64,000 nucleotides of DNA from positions 1 to 64,000 of the forward strand of contig JAPKAY010000015.1 in NCBI GenBank assembly GCA_028825045.1, read 5' to 3'. The notes under the pieces are model-generated. The model saw nothing but the letters and a program-made list of their open reading frames with translations, did not search any database and was not told where the DNA came from. A program made the translations under genes and the position numbers. The DNA is from Halioglobus sp. GTDB taxonomy: Bacteria; Pseudomonadota; Gammaproteobacteria; Pseudomonadales; Halieaceae. Below are positions 28,450-40,337 of this stretch, piece by piece; position 1 is the first letter of the stretch, and each line of letters begins with the position of its first letter.

Positions 28450-29337
28450 ATGCGAACTTATAGCAGCAACGCTCAGTTACAATCCGCGCTATGTGGCTTC
28501 CGATCTAACAGCCAAAGCATTGCCTTCGTCCCCACCATGGGGAATCTGCATGAAGGTCACTTGAATCTGGTCCGCAAGGCCCGGCAACGCTGTGACGTTG
28601 TCGTCGTCAGTATTTTCGTCAACCCACTGCAATTTGGCCCCGGTGAAGATCTTGACGCCTACCCGCGCACACTAGCTGCAGATAAGGAAAAGTTATTTGC
28701 TGAAGGCGTGCAAGTCTTGTACGCGCCTGCTGTCGAAGAAATTTATCCTAAAGGAATGCAGGCCCAAACCGTGGTGCATGTGCCAGAGCTGGGGGAGACA
28801 TTGTGCGGACAGAGCCGACCGGGTCACTTCGACGGTGTGACTACCGTAGTCAGCAAATTATTCAATATTGTGCAGCCCGATGTCGCTATATTTGGTGAGA
28901 AAGACTTCCAGCAATTGTCTATCGTGCGCAAAATGGTCAACGACTTGTGCATGCCCATAGAAATCCTCGGCGTTGCGACTACACGCGACCAGGATGGCCT
29001 CGCCAAGAGCTCGCGCAATGGCCATCTCACCTTCGATCAGAGAGGCGTGGCGCCCATTTTGCACCAAACATTGAGTAGCTGCCGCGAAGCCATCGCCTGC
29101 GGCTTTGATAATTTCCTGCAACTGGAATCACACGCCCGCATGCAACTCCTTCAGGCGGGCTTTGACACTGACTACTTCACCATCCGAGACGCGCGCACGC
29201 TTCTTACCGTCACCGATGACACGGAAGAAATTGCGATACTTGCGGCGGCCCGGCTCGGATCAACGCGTCTCATCGACAACATGAGATTGTCGCTCAACCC
29301 CGTATCTGACTGGGGCATGCTGGCCGGCGGTCACTAA
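28450..29337 (+). CDS. panC: Pantothenate synthetase (pantoate-beta-alanine ligase)
   Basis: Condenses pantoate and beta-alanine with ATP. Motifs: VPTMGNLHEGHLNLV (HIGH-like), VSIFVNPLQFGP, FGEKDFQQL and the KMSKS-like SSRNGHL. From the ATG at 28450 (AGG seven bases upstream) it has 295 residues, close to E. coli PanC (283); the 18-codon upstream extension is not conserved. Confidence 0.96.
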   Translation: MRTYSSNAQLQSALCGFRSNSQSIAFVPTMGNLHEGHLNLVRKARQRCDVVVVSIFVNPLQFGPGEDLDAYPRTLAADKEKLFAEGVQVLYAPAVEEIYPKGMQAQTVVHVPELGETLCGQSRPGHFDGVTTVVSKLFNIVQPDVAIFGEKDFQQLSIVRKMVNDLCMPIEILGVATTRDQDGLAKSSRNGHLTFDQRGVAPILHQTLSSCREAIACGFDNFLQLESHARMQLLQAGFDTDYFTIRDARTLLTVTDDTEEIAILAAARLGSTRLIDNMRLSLNPVSDWGMLAGGH

Positions 29338-29375
29338 GCGCTCGACTGTTTCTCTCGCAATCACTTTCTGCTGAC

Positions 29376-29403
29376 TTGCACTACTGGGTCGGCACAGTAT
29401 TAT
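29376..29403 (+). promoter_or_regulatory. Predicted sigma-70 promoter of acs
   Basis: TTGCAC (29376-29381) and TATTAT (29398-29403) with a 16-base spacer lie 35 bases before the acs start codon. Confidence 0.45.
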
Positions 29404-29438
29404 TCTTGTTTTCGCCTAATAACAATTGAAGGGTCACC

Positions 29439-31370
29439 ATGTCTGAATCTTCTACCCGCGCGGTCCCCGCGAACTTCTCAAATGCCTATTTTAATGCCGC
29501 GAGCTACCGCGCGACCTATGAGCGATCTATTGCAGATCCTGAGGGCTTTTGGTCAGAAATGGCAAACTCGTTCCTGTCCTGGGACAAAACCTGGAACAGC
29601 GTCGTCAGTTATGACTTCGTCAACGGAGACGCGCAATGGTTCGCCGGCGGCAAGCTCAATGTCAGTTACAACTGCATTGACCGCCACCTCCCACAACGTG
29701 CCTCCCAGACCGCATTGATCTGGGAGGGTGACGACCCCGGGACCAGTTCACACATCACCTACAGCGACCTGAAAGACCATGTGTGCAAGCTCGCCAACAC
29801 ACTTAAAGCACGCGGTGTTAAAAAAGGCGATCGCGTGTGTATCTACATGCCCATGATTCCGGAGGCCGCCTACGCCATGTTGGCCTGCACCCGGATCGGG
29901 GCCGTGCACTCTGTCGTATTTGGCGGATTTTCTCCCGAGGCATTGAAAGATCGCATACTGGATTCAAACTGCCAAACCCTGATAACAGCCGACGAAGGTG
30001 TGCGTGGTGGCAAGAATGTTCCGCTGAAAGAAAATGCCGATAAGGCGCTGACATCTTGCCCCCAGGTTCATACCTGCCTTGTCGTTAAACGCACTGGTGG
30101 AAACATCGATTGGCAGGAGGGACGGGATATCTGGTACCACGAGACGGTAGACCAGGCCGATAGCGACTGCACTCCCGTGTCCATGGATGCAGAAGATCCG
30201 CTCTTCATACTCTACACCTCTGGCTCTACCGGTAAGCCCAAGGGTGTGTTGCACACTACCGGTGGCTACCTGCTGCAGTCTGCTATGACCTTCAAGTATG
30301 TATTTGACTATCAGGAAGGCGACATTTACTGGTGCACTGCCGATGTCGGCTGGGTGACCGGTCACACCTATATCATCTATGGCCCCCTAGCCAACGGCGC
30401 CACGTCATTAATGTTCGAAGGCGTCCCCACCTATCCGGACGCAGGACGCTGCTGGGAGGTCATCGACAAACACCAGGTCAATATCTTCTACACTGCACCC
30501 ACTGCGATACGTGCACTGCAAGCAGTGGGCAATGACCCGGTTACCCGCAGCTCTCGAGCGAGCCTGCGTCTACTGGGCACTGTCGGTGAACCCATCAACC
30601 CTGAAGCCTGGGAATGGTATTACAAGGTGGTTGGAGATAGCCGCTGCCCGATTGTAGATACCTGGTGGCAAACCGAAACGGGCGCCCATATGATCACTCC
30701 ACTGCCGGGTGCCACCGCGTTGAAGCCCGGCTCCGCCAGTCATCCATTTTTTGGCGTTGAACTGGCCTTGCTGAATGAAGAAGGGCAGGAAATCGAGGGT
30801 GATGGAGCAGGTTACCTGGTGGTCAAATCATCCTGGCCCAGCCAAATACGCACTGTGTACGGTGACCACCAGCGCATGATAGATACTTACTTCAAACCCT
30901 ATCCCGGTTACTACTTTACCGGTGACGGTGCCCGACGCGACGAAGACGGATACTACTGGATCACCGGTCGTGTTGACGACGTACTCAACGTATCGGGACA
31001 CCGCATGGGCACCGCGGAGGTGGAGAGCGCCCTGGTGCAACACCCACAGATTGCAGAAGCCGCCGTAGTGGGCTATCCCCACGACATCAAAGGCCAGGGG
31101 ATTTATGCCTATGTCACACCCATGCACGGAGTGGAGCCCACAGATGCATTGCGTGCAGAACTACTCGCACTTTGCACTACAGCCATTGGCGCAATTGCTA
31201 AACCCGACATCATTCAGTGGGCACCCGGACTACCCAAAACCCGCTCCGGCAAAATCATGCGCCGCATACTGCGCAAAATAGCCGAGAACGAACTGGATAA
31301 TCTGGGCGACACCAGCACGCTTGCAGACCCTTCCGTCGTGGAAAACCTGGTAGCAAATCGGCCCCGCTAA
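29439..31370 (+). CDS. acs: Acetyl-CoA synthetase (AMP-forming)
   Basis: Activates acetate to acetyl-CoA through acetyl-AMP. 643 residues with the adenylate motif [15 protein letters not shown] near residue 260, the DTWWQTETG motif, [16 protein letters not shown], and the acetylation-target lysine in [15 protein letters not shown]. The ribosome site GAAGGG is seven bases upstream. A related acs gene lies downstream of panC in Pseudomonas, so the context is conserved. It converges on pnp. Confidence 0.95.
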   Translation: MSESSTRAVPANFSNAYFNAASYRATYERSIADPEGFWSEMANSFLSWDKTWNSVVSYDFVNGDAQWFAGGKLNVSYNCIDRHLPQRASQTALIWEGDDPGTSSHITYSDLKDHVCKLANTLKARGVKKGDRVCIYMPMIPEAAYAMLACTRIGAVHSVVFGGFSPEALKDRILDSNCQTLITADEGVRGGKNVPLKENADKALTSCPQVHTCLVVKRTGGNIDWQEGRDIWYHETVDQADSDCTPVSMDAEDPLFILYTSGSTGKPKGVLHTTGGYLLQSAMTFKYVFDYQEGDIYWCTADVGWVTGHTYIIYGPLANGATSLMFEGVPTYPDAGRCWEVIDKHQVNIFYTAPTAIRALQAVGNDPVTRSSRASLRLLGTVGEPINPEAWEWYYKVVGDSRCPIVDTWWQTETGAHMITPLPGATALKPGSASHPFFGVELALLNEEGQEIEGDGAGYLVVKSSWPSQIRTVYGDHQRMIDTYFKPYPGYYFTGDGARRDEDGYYWITGRVDDVLNVSGHRMGTAEVESALVQHPQIAEAAVVGYPHDIKGQGIYAYVTPMHGVEPTDALRAELLALCTTAIGAIAKPDIIQWAPGLPKTRSGKIMRRILRKIAENELDNLGDTSTLADPSVVENLVANRPR

Positions 31371-31371
31371 T

Positions 31372-31403
31372 CAAAAAAAAAGGGTGCGCCTTTCGACACA
31401 CCC
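31372..31403 (-). terminator. Rho-independent terminator of the rpsO-pnp operon
   Basis: On the minus strand a 9-bp stem (GGGTGTGTC / GGCGCACCC, two G-T wobbles) with a four-base loop (31382-31403) is followed by nine T residues. It ends pnp transcription just before the convergent acs stop. Confidence 0.85.
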
Positions 31404-31431
31404 CCTCTTATTCTGACAGAACCGCAGACGC

Positions 31432-33552
31432 TTAGCCGGCAGCTTCCGGTGCAGGCGCTTGTACCGCCTCGTCTTCAAGCAACTCTTTGATCGAGAGCTT
31501 GATCCGTCCACGCTGATCAACGTCCAGCACTTTGACTCGCACTTCTTCACCTTCTGTAAGGTGGTCAGTGACATTCTCAACACGCTCATTAGCGATCTGT
31601 GAGATATGCACCAAACCATCCTTACCGGGAAGGATATTGACGAAGGCGCCAAAGTCCACGATGCGAGCAACGGTACCGGTGTACACAGCGCCCACTTCTG
31701 CTTCGGCTGTGATCTCCTCAACCAATGCCACCGCGGCATCTCTTGAAGCCTGATCCTGACCAAAAATGCGCACTGTGCCGTCATCATCGATATCAACGGT
31801 TGCACCGGATTGCTCAGTGATCGAGCGAATCATCGCACCGCCCTTACCAATGATATCCCGAATTTTGTCTGAATCGACTTTCAGTGTGGTCATGCTGGGG
31901 GCATTTGCGGAGGTAACCTGACGAGCTGCCGGCAACACTTCATTCATCTGTCCCAGTATGTGCAGACGTGCCTGCTGAGCCTGCTCCAAAGCGACTTCCA
32001 TTATCTGCTCGTTGATACCTTCGATCTTGATATCCATTTGCAGGGCGGTCACACCATTGGCGGTACCGGCCACTTTGAAATCCATATCGCCCAGGTGATC
32101 TTCATCGCCAAGGATGTCGGTCAACACTGCAAACTGATTCCCTTCCTTCACCAGGCCCATCGCGATTCCAGCAACGGGCGCCTTCAATGGAACGCCGGCA
32201 GCCATTAGTGCCAGGGATCCAACGCATACAGACGCCATGGAGCTTGAACCGTTGGACTCTGTAATCTCCGATACAAGTCGAATGGTGTATGGGAATTCTT
32301 CATTGTTTGGCAGCACAGCAGTCAAGCCGCGACGGGCCAAGCGTCCGTGGCCCACTTCGCGACGATTAGTAAAGCCAACACGACCAGCTTCGCCTACCGA
32401 GTAGGGAGGGAAGTTGTAGTGCAGCATAAAAGGATCGCGGCGTTCGCCTTCCAGCGCGTCGATGATCTGCGCATCCCGGGTGGAACCCAACGTAACAGCA
32501 CCAATCGCCTGTGTTTCACCACGAGTGAAAAGCGCACTGCCGTGGACCTTGGCAAGCAAATCCACTTCGCACGCTATCGGGCGCACGGTGCGATTATCGC
32601 GCCCATCGATACGGGGTTCACCGGAAAGGATACGCTTGCGTACCATCTCCCTCTCAATCTTCTTGAAGATGTCCTTTACGTCATCCGCTGAAGGGCCACC
32701 CTCGACGGCCAATGCCGCAGCAGCAGCATTGCGAATCTCTCCAACACGCTCATAGCGCGCAGCTTTTTCAGTGATCCGGTAGGCCTCTCCCAGATCTACC
32801 TTGACATGCTCATCAACCGCAGCCAGCAACTCTTCGTTCACGGCAGCAGCATGCCATTCCCAACGGGGTTTACCCGCCTCGGAGACCAGCTCATCAATAG
32901 CCTGTATCACTGCCTGCATTTCCTGATGCGCGAACAGGACACCACCGAGCATCTGGTCTTCAGTCAGCTCCTGGGCCTGTGACTCAACCATCAGAACAGC
33001 GTCCTTGGTGCCAGCGACGATCATGTCCAGTTTGCTGTCTTTGAGCTGCTCATACGTCGGGTTCAATATATAACCCTGTGCGTCGTTAAAACCGACACGC
33101 GCTCCACCGATCGGTCCGTTGAAGGGGCAGCCAGACACCGCCAGTGCAGCCGACGTGCCAATCATTGCGGGGATATCCGGATCAATGTGCTTGTCAGCGG
33201 ACATTACTGTACAGATAACCTGCACTTCGTTCATGAAGCCCTTAGGAAATAAAGGGCGGATGGGGCGATCAATCAAGCGTGAGGTGAGCGTCTCTTTTTC
33301 GCTGGGACGCGCTTCGCGCTTGAAAAATCCACCGGGGATTTTACCAACTGAGTAGGTTTTTTCCGTGTAATGAACTGCCAGCGGAAAAAATTCGCGTCCT
33401 GGACGCTCTTTTTTTTCTGCTACCACGGTACACAGTACTGAAGTATTTTCGACGGTCACCAAGACCGCACCACTGGCCTGCCGCGCTATGCGGCCGGTTT
33501 CCAGCGTAACCGTCTGGCCACCGTACTGGAATGTTTTAGTTACTGGGTTCAC
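31432..33552 (-). CDS. pnp: Polynucleotide phosphorylase
   Basis: Phosphorolytic 3'-5' exoribonuclease of the RNA degradosome. Two RNase PH-like domains flank an alpha-helical domain, then a KH domain ([18 protein letters not shown]) and a C-terminal S1 domain ([17 protein letters not shown]). The GTG at 33550-33552 with GGAG seven bases upstream begins the conserved [12 protein letters not shown] and gives 706 residues; the upstream extension is not conserved. It follows rpsO, the standard order, and has its own terminator. Confidence 0.96.
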   Translation of the reverse strand: MNPVTKTFQYGGQTVTLETGRIARQASGAVLVTVENTSVLCTVVAEKKERPGREFFPLAVHYTEKTYSVGKIPGGFFKREARPSEKETLTSRLIDRPIRPLFPKGFMNEVQVICTVMSADKHIDPDIPAMIGTSAALAVSGCPFNGPIGGARVGFNDAQGYILNPTYEQLKDSKLDMIVAGTKDAVLMVESQAQELTEDQMLGGVLFAHQEMQAVIQAIDELVSEAGKPRWEWHAAAVNEELLAAVDEHVKVDLGEAYRITEKAARYERVGEIRNAAAAALAVEGGPSADDVKDIFKKIEREMVRKRILSGEPRIDGRDNRTVRPIACEVDLLAKVHGSALFTRGETQAIGAVTLGSTRDAQIIDALEGERRDPFMLHYNFPPYSVGEAGRVGFTNRREVGHGRLARRGLTAVLPNNEEFPYTIRLVSEITESNGSSSMASVCVGSLALMAAGVPLKAPVAGIAMGLVKEGNQFAVLTDILGDEDHLGDMDFKVAGTANGVTALQMDIKIEGINEQIMEVALEQAQQARLHILGQMNEVLPAARQVTSANAPSMTTLKVDSDKIRDIIGKGGAMIRSITEQSGATVDIDDDGTVRIFGQDQASRDAAVALVEEITAEAEVGAVYTGTVARIVDFGAFVNILPGKDGLVHISQIANERVENVTDHLTEGEEVRVKVLDVDQRGRIKLSIKELLEDEAVQAPAPEAAG

Positions 33553-33617
33553 AAGTATTCTCCAATTCTCAATATGACACCGGGGCGCCCCCATGGGCAC
33601 CCCGGCAGGGTTTCGGC

Positions 33618-33887
33618 TTATCGACGCAGGCCGAGTCGTTTGATCAGACCACTGTAGCGTGTTGTATCCTTGCGCTTGAGATAATCCAGCAGCTTACGTC
33701 GCTGGTTAACCATGCGGATCAGACCGCGGCGGGAGTGATGGTCGTGTTTGTGGGACTGGAAGTGCGTCTGCAATTCCTCAATATTCGCCGTTAGCAATGC
33801 TACCTGTACTTCCGGGGATCCCGTATCGCCATCGCCTACCTGATACTCTTTTACGATTTCTGCTTTCTTACCAGCATTTAACGCCAT
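33618..33887 (-). CDS. rpsO: 30S ribosomal protein S15
   Basis: An 89-residue S15, begins [15 protein letters not shown] and contains [21 protein letters not shown]. It binds 16S rRNA early in 30S assembly. GAGGAA precedes the ATG. In other bacteria it represses itself through its leader; a hairpin with arms GCGGTGGT/ACCACTGC lies 28 bases upstream (33915-33934). Confidence 0.97.
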   Translation of the reverse strand: MALNAGKKAEIVKEYQVGDGDTGSPEVQVALLTANIEELQTHFQSHKHDHHSRRGLIRMVNQRRKLLDYLKRKDTTRYSGLIKRLGLRR

Positions 33888-33914
33888 TGTGTGTTCCTCA
33901 TTCTTAATCTGCCC

Positions 33915-33934
33915 GCAGTGGTGTATACCACCGC
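33915..33934 (-). promoter_or_regulatory. Hairpin in the rpsO leader
   Basis: An 8-bp stem with one G-T wobble and a four-base loop lies between the truB-rpsO terminator and the rpsO start. Its position suggests a role in the rpsO leader (for example S15 autoregulation or mRNA processing), which is inferred. Confidence 0.4.
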
Positions 33935-33937
33935 ACT

Positions 33938-33973
33938 AAAAAAAGAGCCTGTCCGTGCAGATTTACAGACAGG
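33938..33973 (-). terminator. Terminator/attenuator between truB and rpsO
   Basis: CCTGTC (minus strand, 33968-33973) pairs with GACAGG (33948-33953) and is followed by CTC and seven T residues (A-run 33938-33944). It should reduce read-through from truB into rpsO. Confidence 0.7.
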
Positions 33974-33979
33974 TTCGCG

Positions 33980-34909
33980 TCACCTCCCGGTGACAATCAG
34001 TCGACGCGGCGCAACACGCCCATCGTCTAATATTTCTGCAACACCCAGAAACTCTCCAGTCTCCAGGGCGACGCGCACAATACCATCACAGGGCGCGTTT
34101 GGCACCATTACCGGCTGCCCCTGGCGCATATAAAACCCACCAGATTCACTAAGGCGTACCAGCGGAAGCGCGCCTAGCGCGGCATCGGCGGGCAGCAAAA
34201 GTTGATCCATTTGCTCGATCTCGCCATTAGTCTTCAGCGACTCCAGCGCACTCAGGGTGATGCTGTCGCCAATTTCAAACGATCCAGCCCTGGTTCGACG
34301 CAGTGCGCTGACGAAAGCGCCGCAGCCCAGGCTATTGCCGAGGTCTTCTGCCAATGACCTTACATAAGTGCCTTTAGTACACTCTAGAAAAATGTCCACC
34401 TCTGGTTTTACGCCAGGGCGGAAGGCGCGCATTTGCAACGTCTTTATAACCACCGAGCGAGATTTACGCTCCACCTCCAAGCCCTGGCGTGCCAACTTGT
34501 AAAGCGGCTGGCCATTCTGCTTGATGGCGGAAAACATCGAGGGCACCTGCTGAATTTCGCCCTCGAAAGCTTTCAACGCCGCTACAACGTCGGCTTGCGT
34601 AATACCACTGGTATCACGCTCTTCCAGAACCTTGCCTTCGGCGTCACCGCTATCGGTGATCGTACCCAGCACAAAAGTGCTTTCATACGCCTTGTCCGCA
34701 TCCAGTAAATACTGGGAAAACTTGGTCGCCTCCCCAAAGCATAATGGCAGTACGCCGGTGGCGAGCGGATCAAGACTGCCCGTATGACCAGCCTTTGCTG
34801 CAGTATAAAGATGCTTCACGTTCTGCAGTGCTCGGTTAGAGCTAAGCCCCATGGGCTTGTCCAAAATCAAGATGCCATCTACAGGACGCCCTCGGCGTTG
34901 CCTCGCCAA
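33980..34909 (-). CDS. truB: tRNA pseudouridine-55 synthase
   Basis: Makes pseudouridine 55 in the T-loop of tRNAs. It contains the catalytic Asp in GHTGSLDPLATGVLP near residue 42, and DGILILDKPMGLSSN at the front. 309 residues, normal. The start is TTG (34907-34909), three bases after the rbfA stop, with GGAG nine bases upstream inside the rbfA end. Confidence 0.95.
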   Translation of the reverse strand: MARQRRGRPVDGILILDKPMGLSSNRALQNVKHLYTAAKAGHTGSLDPLATGVLPLCFGEATKFSQYLLDADKAYESTFVLGTITDSGDAEGKVLEERDTSGITQADVVAALKAFEGEIQQVPSMFSAIKQNGQPLYKLARQGLEVERKSRSVVIKTLQMRAFRPGVKPEVDIFLECTKGTYVRSLAEDLGNSLGCGAFVSALRRTRAGSFEIGDSITLSALESLKTNGEIEQMDQLLLPADAALGALPLVRLSESGGFYMRQGQPVMVPNAPCDGIVRVALETGEFLGVAEILDDGRVAPRRLIVTGR

Positions 34910-34912
34910 GCG

Positions 34913-35314
34913 CTAGCTCTCCGTCTCACTATCATCATCACGCAAACCCAATTCGCGGTCGGCATCCGCGGCCTGCTGGATCAATTCTTCCAGGTCGCGA
35001 CCGCGGCCTACGCTGGAATCAAAATAAAACCGCAGCTGCGGTACGCTGCGCATAGCGCTGTCCCGAGACAACTGGCTTCGCAAAAATCCCGCTGCCTTGT
35101 TGAGTGCCTCGGTAGACTCACTGGCATCCTCACCCGAATCACTGCCCATCGCTGTGTAGTAGACCCTGGCATGACCAAGATCACGACTGACATCCACTCC
35201 GGTAATGCTGATCATGCCTACCCGGGGATCGCGCACTTCGTGTTGAATCAGCGCAGCCAGTTCACGCTGCAGGTGATCCGCCACTCGCTGTGTTCTGGCA
35301 TATTCTTTAGCCAT
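34913..35314 (-). CDS. rbfA: Ribosome-binding factor A
   Basis: 30S maturation factor and cold-shock helper. The 133-residue KH-type protein begins MAKEYARTQRVADHLQREL and has the conserved HEVRDPRVGMISITGVDVS. The C-terminus is acidic (DDDSETES). It lies between infB and truB as usual. Confidence 0.95.
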   Translation of the reverse strand: MAKEYARTQRVADHLQRELAALIQHEVRDPRVGMISITGVDVSRDLGHARVYYTAMGSDSGEDASESTEALNKAAGFLRSQLSRDSAMRSVPQLRFYFDSSVGRGRDLEELIQQAADADRELGLRDDDSETES

Positions 35315-35338
35315 TAATCGAGTCCACCAAATTGCCGC

Positions 35339-38005
35339 TTACAATGAGCGCGCAATCTCCTTAACTTCATAAACCTCAATGAGGTCGCCCACTTTTACAT
35401 CAGTGTAATTCTTAACACCAATGCCGCACTCTGTACCATTTCGTACTTCATTGGCGTCATCCTTGAAACGGCGTAGAGACTCCAACTCTCCCTCATAAAT
35501 CACCACACTATCGCGCAATACGCGAATCGGCTTAGAGCGATGTACGGCGCCTTCAGTCACCATACAACCGGCAACTTGGCCAAACTTGGGTGAACGGAAT
35601 ACATCACGGACTTCCGCAATGCCGACAATCTCCTCGCGCAACTCAGGCGCCAACATGCCGGTGAGGGCCAATTTCACATCGTCGATCAGATCGTAAATAA
35701 CATTGTAGTAGCGAAGGTCAACCGCTTCGGATTCTACCTGCATACGCGCAGCGTTATCCGCGCGTACGTTGAAACCAAACACCACGGCGCCGGAGGTTAC
35801 CGCAAGATTCACATCCGTCTCGGTGATGCCACCCACACCGCCAGTGACGATATTCACCTGCACTTCTTCGTTTCCAAGGTCCAGTAATGACGACTGAATA
35901 GCCTCCAGCGAACCGCGGACATCTGCCTTGATCACCACGTTAAGCGTTTTGCGCTCGCCTGCGGTCATGCTCTCGAACATGTTGTCCAGCTTGGCCGCTT
36001 GCTGACGCTGTATCTTGTTGTCGCGCGTTTTTTCCTGGCGGAAGGCCGCAACTTCTCTCGCTCGTTTTTCGCTTTCTACTACTGCGAAAAGATCTCCCGC
36101 GGCGGGTGTCGCGTCCAGGCCGAGAATTTCTACGGGGATACTGGGGCCCGCTTCCTCGATTGGTTGTCCGTTTTCATCCAGCATAGCGCGCACGCGGCCA
36201 TACTGCAGGCCGGCTAGCACTATATCTCCCTTGCGCAGAGTGCCGCTCTGAATCAACAGCGAGGCCACCGGGCCGCGACCCTTGTCCAGACGGGACTCGA
36301 TAACACTACCTTGTGCCGGCACATCGCGGGGCGCTGTCAGCTCCAGAAGCTCCGCTTGCAGCAGTATTGCGTCTAGTAGCTCGTTAACGCCATCGCCGGT
36401 AAGAGCCGACACACTGATAAATTGTGTTTCTCCGCCCCAATCCTCAGGAATAACTTCTTTAGCAGCAAGTTCGCTTTTGATCCGCTCAAGATCGGCGCCT
36501 TCCTTGTCGCTTTTGTTGACCGCCACAATAATCGGCACCTCGGCCGCTTTGGCATGCTTAACCGCCTCTTCGGTCTGTGGCATAACACCGTCATCGGCGG
36601 CCACCACCAGAATTACAATGTCCGTACTCTTCGCACCACGCGCGCGCATTGCGGTAAACGCAGCGTGCCCCGGCGTATCGAGAAACGAAATCATGCCGCG
36701 GTCGGTCTCTACATGATATGCGCCAATATGCTGCGTAATACCTCCCGCCTCACCCGACGCTACCTTACTTTTTCGAATGTAATCCAACAACGAAGTCTTG
36801 CCGTGATCTACATGGCCCATAACGGTGACCACAGGCGCACGAGACTCCTCAACACCATCGTGCTTGGCCAGAGTTTCCTCCAGTTTGTCTTCAAGTGCGT
36901 CTGTACTGAGAAGCTTCACCGCGTGCCCAAACTCCTCCACTACCAGCGTGGCAGTATCCTGATCAATCATCTGGTTGATCGTGGCCATGACGTCCAGCTT
37001 CATTAGCTCCTTAATAACCTCACCGGACTTAACAGACATCTGTTGTGCAAGGTCTCCCACAGAAATCAGGTCCGTGAGCTCAACTTCGATGACCTTCCGT
37101 TCAGTGGGCATTTCAAAACCGTGCTTGGAATGTTCAACGTGAGACGACCTAAGCTTCTTGCGTCCCCCGCGGCGGCGACCCCCGCCCGTTTCGGAATCTA
37201 GATCTGCTAGCGATAAATTGTGATTGCGCTGCTTGCCGCGACCGGCCGGTGCGTTGCGACCCAACTTGTTTCGCGGCTTACGTTTATCGTCATCGCCACC
37301 TGGGCTGGCACCCGGCGCATCATGCAATCGTTTGGGACGCTTGGTGCCCTCTTGCGCTTTCTCCTTACTACGAACCACGGCTTCGGCCTTCACCTGCTCC
37401 TCCTGAGCCTTGCGCGCCTCAATCGCCTCCTGTCGCGCAGCCGCTTCATCGGCCTCCATAAGCTTGCGACGTGCCGCAGCTCGCTGCCGTAGGATCTCGG
37501 GGTCCAGGTTTGCAGGGTCTTCATCTGCACTGGATTCCAACTCCGACACGGCCTCAGCTAATTTTTCTCGCTCAGCGGCCGCTTCTGCTTTAGCCGTTTC
37601 CGCCGCCTCAGATTCCGCAGATACATCCACAGCCACGTTCACATCGGCCGTGACTTCCTCGTCCAGTGTCTCCTCAATTGATTCTTCGCCGTCTACGCCT
37701 TCTTCCGCATCACGCTTTACGTAAGTACGTTTCTTGCGCACCTCGACGTTGACAGTTTTCTTCCCCTGCGAACCTGAGGTGCGCAAGGTGCTGATAGTCT
37801 TGCGCTTTAAAGTAATACGCTTGGGCGCGTCAGTGGGCTCGCCATGACTGCGTTTCAGGTATTTAAGCAGCGTCTGCTTATCTTCATCAGACACAGCTTC
37901 TTCCGCTTCCATATGTGGCAAGCCCGCTTCTTTCATCTGCGTCAACAGACGCTCTGATGTCGCGCCTACCACTTCCGCGAGTTGCTGTACTGTCACCTGA
38001 CCCAT
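35339..38005 (-). CDS. infB: Translation initiation factor IF-2
   Basis: GTPase that delivers initiator tRNA to the ribosome. 888 residues: an N-terminal winged IF2_N module ([18 protein letters not shown]), a long charged Ala/Glu/Lys-rich linker (about 90-300), the G domain with [12 protein letters not shown] (near residue 397), DTPGHAAF and NKSD, then the beta-barrel domains and the C-terminal fMet-tRNA domain. Single start visible; shorter internal-start isoforms as in E. coli are possible but not decided here. Confidence 0.97.
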   Translation of the reverse strand: MGQVTVQQLAEVVGATSERLLTQMKEAGLPHMEAEEAVSDEDKQTLLKYLKRSHGEPTDAPKRITLKRKTISTLRTSGSQGKKTVNVEVRKKRTYVKRDAEEGVDGEESIEETLDEEVTADVNVAVDVSAESEAAETAKAEAAAEREKLAEAVSELESSADEDPANLDPEILRQRAAARRKLMEADEAAARQEAIEARKAQEEQVKAEAVVRSKEKAQEGTKRPKRLHDAPGASPGGDDDKRKPRNKLGRNAPAGRGKQRNHNLSLADLDSETGGGRRRGGRKKLRSSHVEHSKHGFEMPTERKVIEVELTDLISVGDLAQQMSVKSGEVIKELMKLDVMATINQMIDQDTATLVVEEFGHAVKLLSTDALEDKLEETLAKHDGVEESRAPVVTVMGHVDHGKTSLLDYIRKSKVASGEAGGITQHIGAYHVETDRGMISFLDTPGHAAFTAMRARGAKSTDIVILVVAADDGVMPQTEEAVKHAKAAEVPIIVAVNKSDKEGADLERIKSELAAKEVIPEDWGGETQFISVSALTGDGVNELLDAILLQAELLELTAPRDVPAQGSVIESRLDKGRGPVASLLIQSGTLRKGDIVLAGLQYGRVRAMLDENGQPIEEAGPSIPVEILGLDATPAAGDLFAVVESEKRAREVAAFRQEKTRDNKIQRQQAAKLDNMFESMTAGERKTLNVVIKADVRGSLEAIQSSLLDLGNEEVQVNIVTGGVGGITETDVNLAVTSGAVVFGFNVRADNAARMQVESEAVDLRYYNVIYDLIDDVKLALTGMLAPELREEIVGIAEVRDVFRSPKFGQVAGCMVTEGAVHRSKPIRVLRDSVVIYEGELESLRRFKDDANEVRNGTECGIGVKNYTDVKVGDLIEVYEVKEIARSL

Positions 38006-38058
38006 TCAATAATCTCCTTGGTACCCTGTCGTCGTGCGCTTAACCTTGCAGTGCCAGA

Positions 38059-39573
38059 TTATTCTTCCGCCGCGGCCTCAGCTTCGGCAAACCAGGGCGC
38101 TCTTGCGGTCATAATCAATTCACCGGCGCGCTCTTTGGTCATATCCGGGATATCGGGGATATCCATAATGTCTTCGACGCCCTGCTCTGCCAGATCTTCC
38201 ATCGTGACGATCGCGTGGCTGGCCAGTAAGTACGCCAGGTGGCGATCCATACCGTCCATATTAAGCAGGTCCGCAGCGGGCTCATTGGCGCCTAATTCTT
38301 CCTCAGAGGCAATTGCCTGAGTTAACAAGGCGTCCTTGGCTCTGGAGCGCAGCTCTTCGGAGATTTCTTCGTCGAAACCCTCGATAGCTGTCATCTCTTC
38401 CAGTGGCACATATGCCACTTCTTCCAAGGTAGCAAAACCTTCCTCAACGAGAATTCCAGCGACGTCTTCATCAATATCGAGGCTGTCGACAAATACCTTT
38501 ATCACCTGGCCAGCCTCTGCGTCGTGCTTTTCTGCAGCGTCTTCCAGGCTCATGACGTTGATAGTCCACTCAGTAAGCAGCGCCGCCAGGCGCACGTTCT
38601 GCCCAGATCGGCCAATGGCTTGTGCGAGATTGTCCTGCGAGACCGCTACATCCATGGTGCCGCTGTCCTCATCCACTACGATGGACTCTACCTCGGCGGG
38701 CGACATGGCATTGATCACCAACTGCGCGGGATTATCATCCCACAGCACGATATCCACTCGCTCATTATCGAGCTCATTGGAGACCGCTTGCACACGCGAA
38801 CCGCGCATACCAACACAGGCACCTACCGGATCAATGCGCTGGTCATTTGTTTTCACGGCGATTTTTGCGCGGGAACCAGGATCACGCGCAGCTGCCCGAA
38901 TCTGAATCACTTCCTCTGCAATTTCTGGCACTTCAATTTTGAACAGTTCTATCAACATTTCCGTACACGAACGGCTCAAGATTAATTGCGGGCCCCGGGC
39001 TTCAGTGCTGATTTCTTTCAGTATCGAGCGCACTCGATCATTCACCCTGAACGTCTCGCGGCCAACTAATTGCTCGCGGGGCAGCAGGCCTTCAGCATTG
39101 TTCCCCAAATCCACGATGACATTGTCGCGTGTAACCTTTTTCACCGTTCCCGCCACAAGTTCGCCAACCCTGTGCATATACTGCTCAACTACCTGGGCGC
39201 GCTCAGCATCGCGCACACGCTGCACGATGACTTGCTTTGCAGTCTGCGCAGCGATGCGACCAAAGGCGACATTTTCCACTGGCTCTTCGTGGATATCTCC
39301 AGGCTTGAGCTTAGGATCTGCCTCGATGGCTTCCTCGGTGGTGAACTGGCTACCCAACAACGCCATTTCGTCGTCAGGTACCACCAACCAACGACGAGTG
39401 GAAACGTAATCTCCTGTCTCGCGATCGATAACGACCAGGATGTCGGCTTCCTCGTCGTAACGCTTTTTGGTCGCCGTCGCCAATGCCAGCTCTATCGCCT
39501 CAAAGATGATGTCCTCGGACACTCCCTTCTCATTGGAGACAGCTTCAGCTACCAATAAAATTTCCTTTGTCAT
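38059..39573 (-). CDS. nusA: Transcription termination/antitermination factor NusA
   Basis: Binds RNA polymerase and RNA to control pausing, termination and antitermination. From the ATG at 39571-39573 (GAGG seven bases upstream) it has 504 residues: N-terminal RNAP-binding domain ([17 protein letters not shown]), S1 domain, two KH domains ([19 protein letters not shown]), and two acidic C-terminal repeats typical of gammaproteobacteria. An 11-codon upstream extension overlaps rimP and is not used. Confidence 0.96.
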   Translation of the reverse strand: MTKEILLVAEAVSNEKGVSEDIIFEAIELALATATKKRYDEEADILVVIDRETGDYVSTRRWLVVPDDEMALLGSQFTTEEAIEADPKLKPGDIHEEPVENVAFGRIAAQTAKQVIVQRVRDAERAQVVEQYMHRVGELVAGTVKKVTRDNVIVDLGNNAEGLLPREQLVGRETFRVNDRVRSILKEISTEARGPQLILSRSCTEMLIELFKIEVPEIAEEVIQIRAAARDPGSRAKIAVKTNDQRIDPVGACVGMRGSRVQAVSNELDNERVDIVLWDDNPAQLVINAMSPAEVESIVVDEDSGTMDVAVSQDNLAQAIGRSGQNVRLAALLTEWTINVMSLEDAAEKHDAEAGQVIKVFVDSLDIDEDVAGILVEEGFATLEEVAYVPLEEMTAIEGFDEEISEELRSRAKDALLTQAIASEEELGANEPAADLLNMDGMDRHLAYLLASHAIVTMEDLAEQGVEDIMDIPDIPDMTKERAGELIMTARAPWFAEAEAAAEE

Positions 39574-39602
39574 CTCACGCCTCGTCAGTTTACTTGCCGC
39601 GT

Positions 39603-40058
39603 TCAAACACGGGGTTGTACACGCGCTTTTTCGATTGCGTCGTGGGGCAACAAAAACTCGTGATCATCTACTTGAACCACAATGTCCTCGCCCTCTATTC
39701 CTTTTAAAATGCCTTTGAACCTGCGCCGGCCTTCAAAGGCTCTGCGCAGGCGCAATTCGACTGTTTCGCCCACGTAAGGCGGGTAATGCGCCAATTTAAA
39801 CAGCAGTCGATCCAAACCCGGAGAAGAGACTTCCAGCGTGTACTCACCCTGGATAGGATCTTCGACGTCCAACACGCTACCAGCGTGTCGGCTGACAGCG
39901 GCGCAATCGTCGACCGTTATTCCGTTGGGGCCATCAATGAAGATGCGCACCAAGCTATGTCTACCCTGCGCCATATGCTCCACCCCCCACAATTCATAGC
40001 CTAAGGCTGTCACTGTAGGGTCCAGCATGTCCGCAATTTGCCGATCTTTGCTCGCCAC
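39603..40058 (-). CDS. rimP: Ribosome maturation factor RimP
   Basis: 30S assembly factor, 151 residues, with the conserved [30 protein letters not shown] (shown in part) and [13 protein letters not shown]. The start is GTG (40056-40058); GGAG lies rather far (13 bases) upstream. It is the first protein gene after tRNA-fMet, as in the classical metY-rimP-nusA-infB operon. Confidence 0.95.
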   Translation of the reverse strand: MASKDRQIADMLDPTVTALGYELWGVEHMAQGRHSLVRIFIDGPNGITVDDCAAVSRHAGSVLDVEDPIQGEYTLEVSSPGLDRLLFKLAHYPPYVGETVELRLRRAFEGRRRFKGILKGIEGEDIVVQVDDHEFLLPHDAIEKARVQPRV

Positions 40059-40082
40059 GCGCGGTTCTATTCTCCATGTACG

Positions 40083-40108
40083 AAAAAGCCCCTAAAAAGG
40101 GGCTTTTT
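40083..40108. terminator. Strong terminator/attenuator between tRNA-fMet and rimP
   Basis: A 10-bp perfect stem, AAAAAGCCCC (40083-40092) with GGGGCTTTTT (40099-40108), six-base loop; T-run in both directions. It ends the tRNA transcript and leaves only part of the polymerases to continue into rimP-nusA-infB. Confidence 0.88.
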
Positions 40109-40147
40109 CATCTTCACACTGTCGCATCTGGAGCCGACAATGCTAAT

Positions 40148-40224
<77 letters not shown>

Positions 40225-40308
40225 TCAAAACTCTCTCGATTGTGATGGCCCCTCGGCAGCATCACATTGCACCCAAACCGTCTTTAGGGCCCAATTTCGA
40301 GGCTGTGC

Positions 40309-40337
40309 ATTATAGGGAGGGGTACTATCTCGGTCAA
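40309..40337 (-). promoter_or_regulatory. Strong sigma-70 promoter of tRNA-fMet/rimP operon
   Basis: On the minus strand TTGACC (40332-40337) and a perfect TATAAT (40309-40314) are 17 bases apart. Transcription should start near 40302, about 78 bases before the tRNA. This promoter marks the right end of the conserved operon and the left end of the inserted segment. Confidence 0.85.
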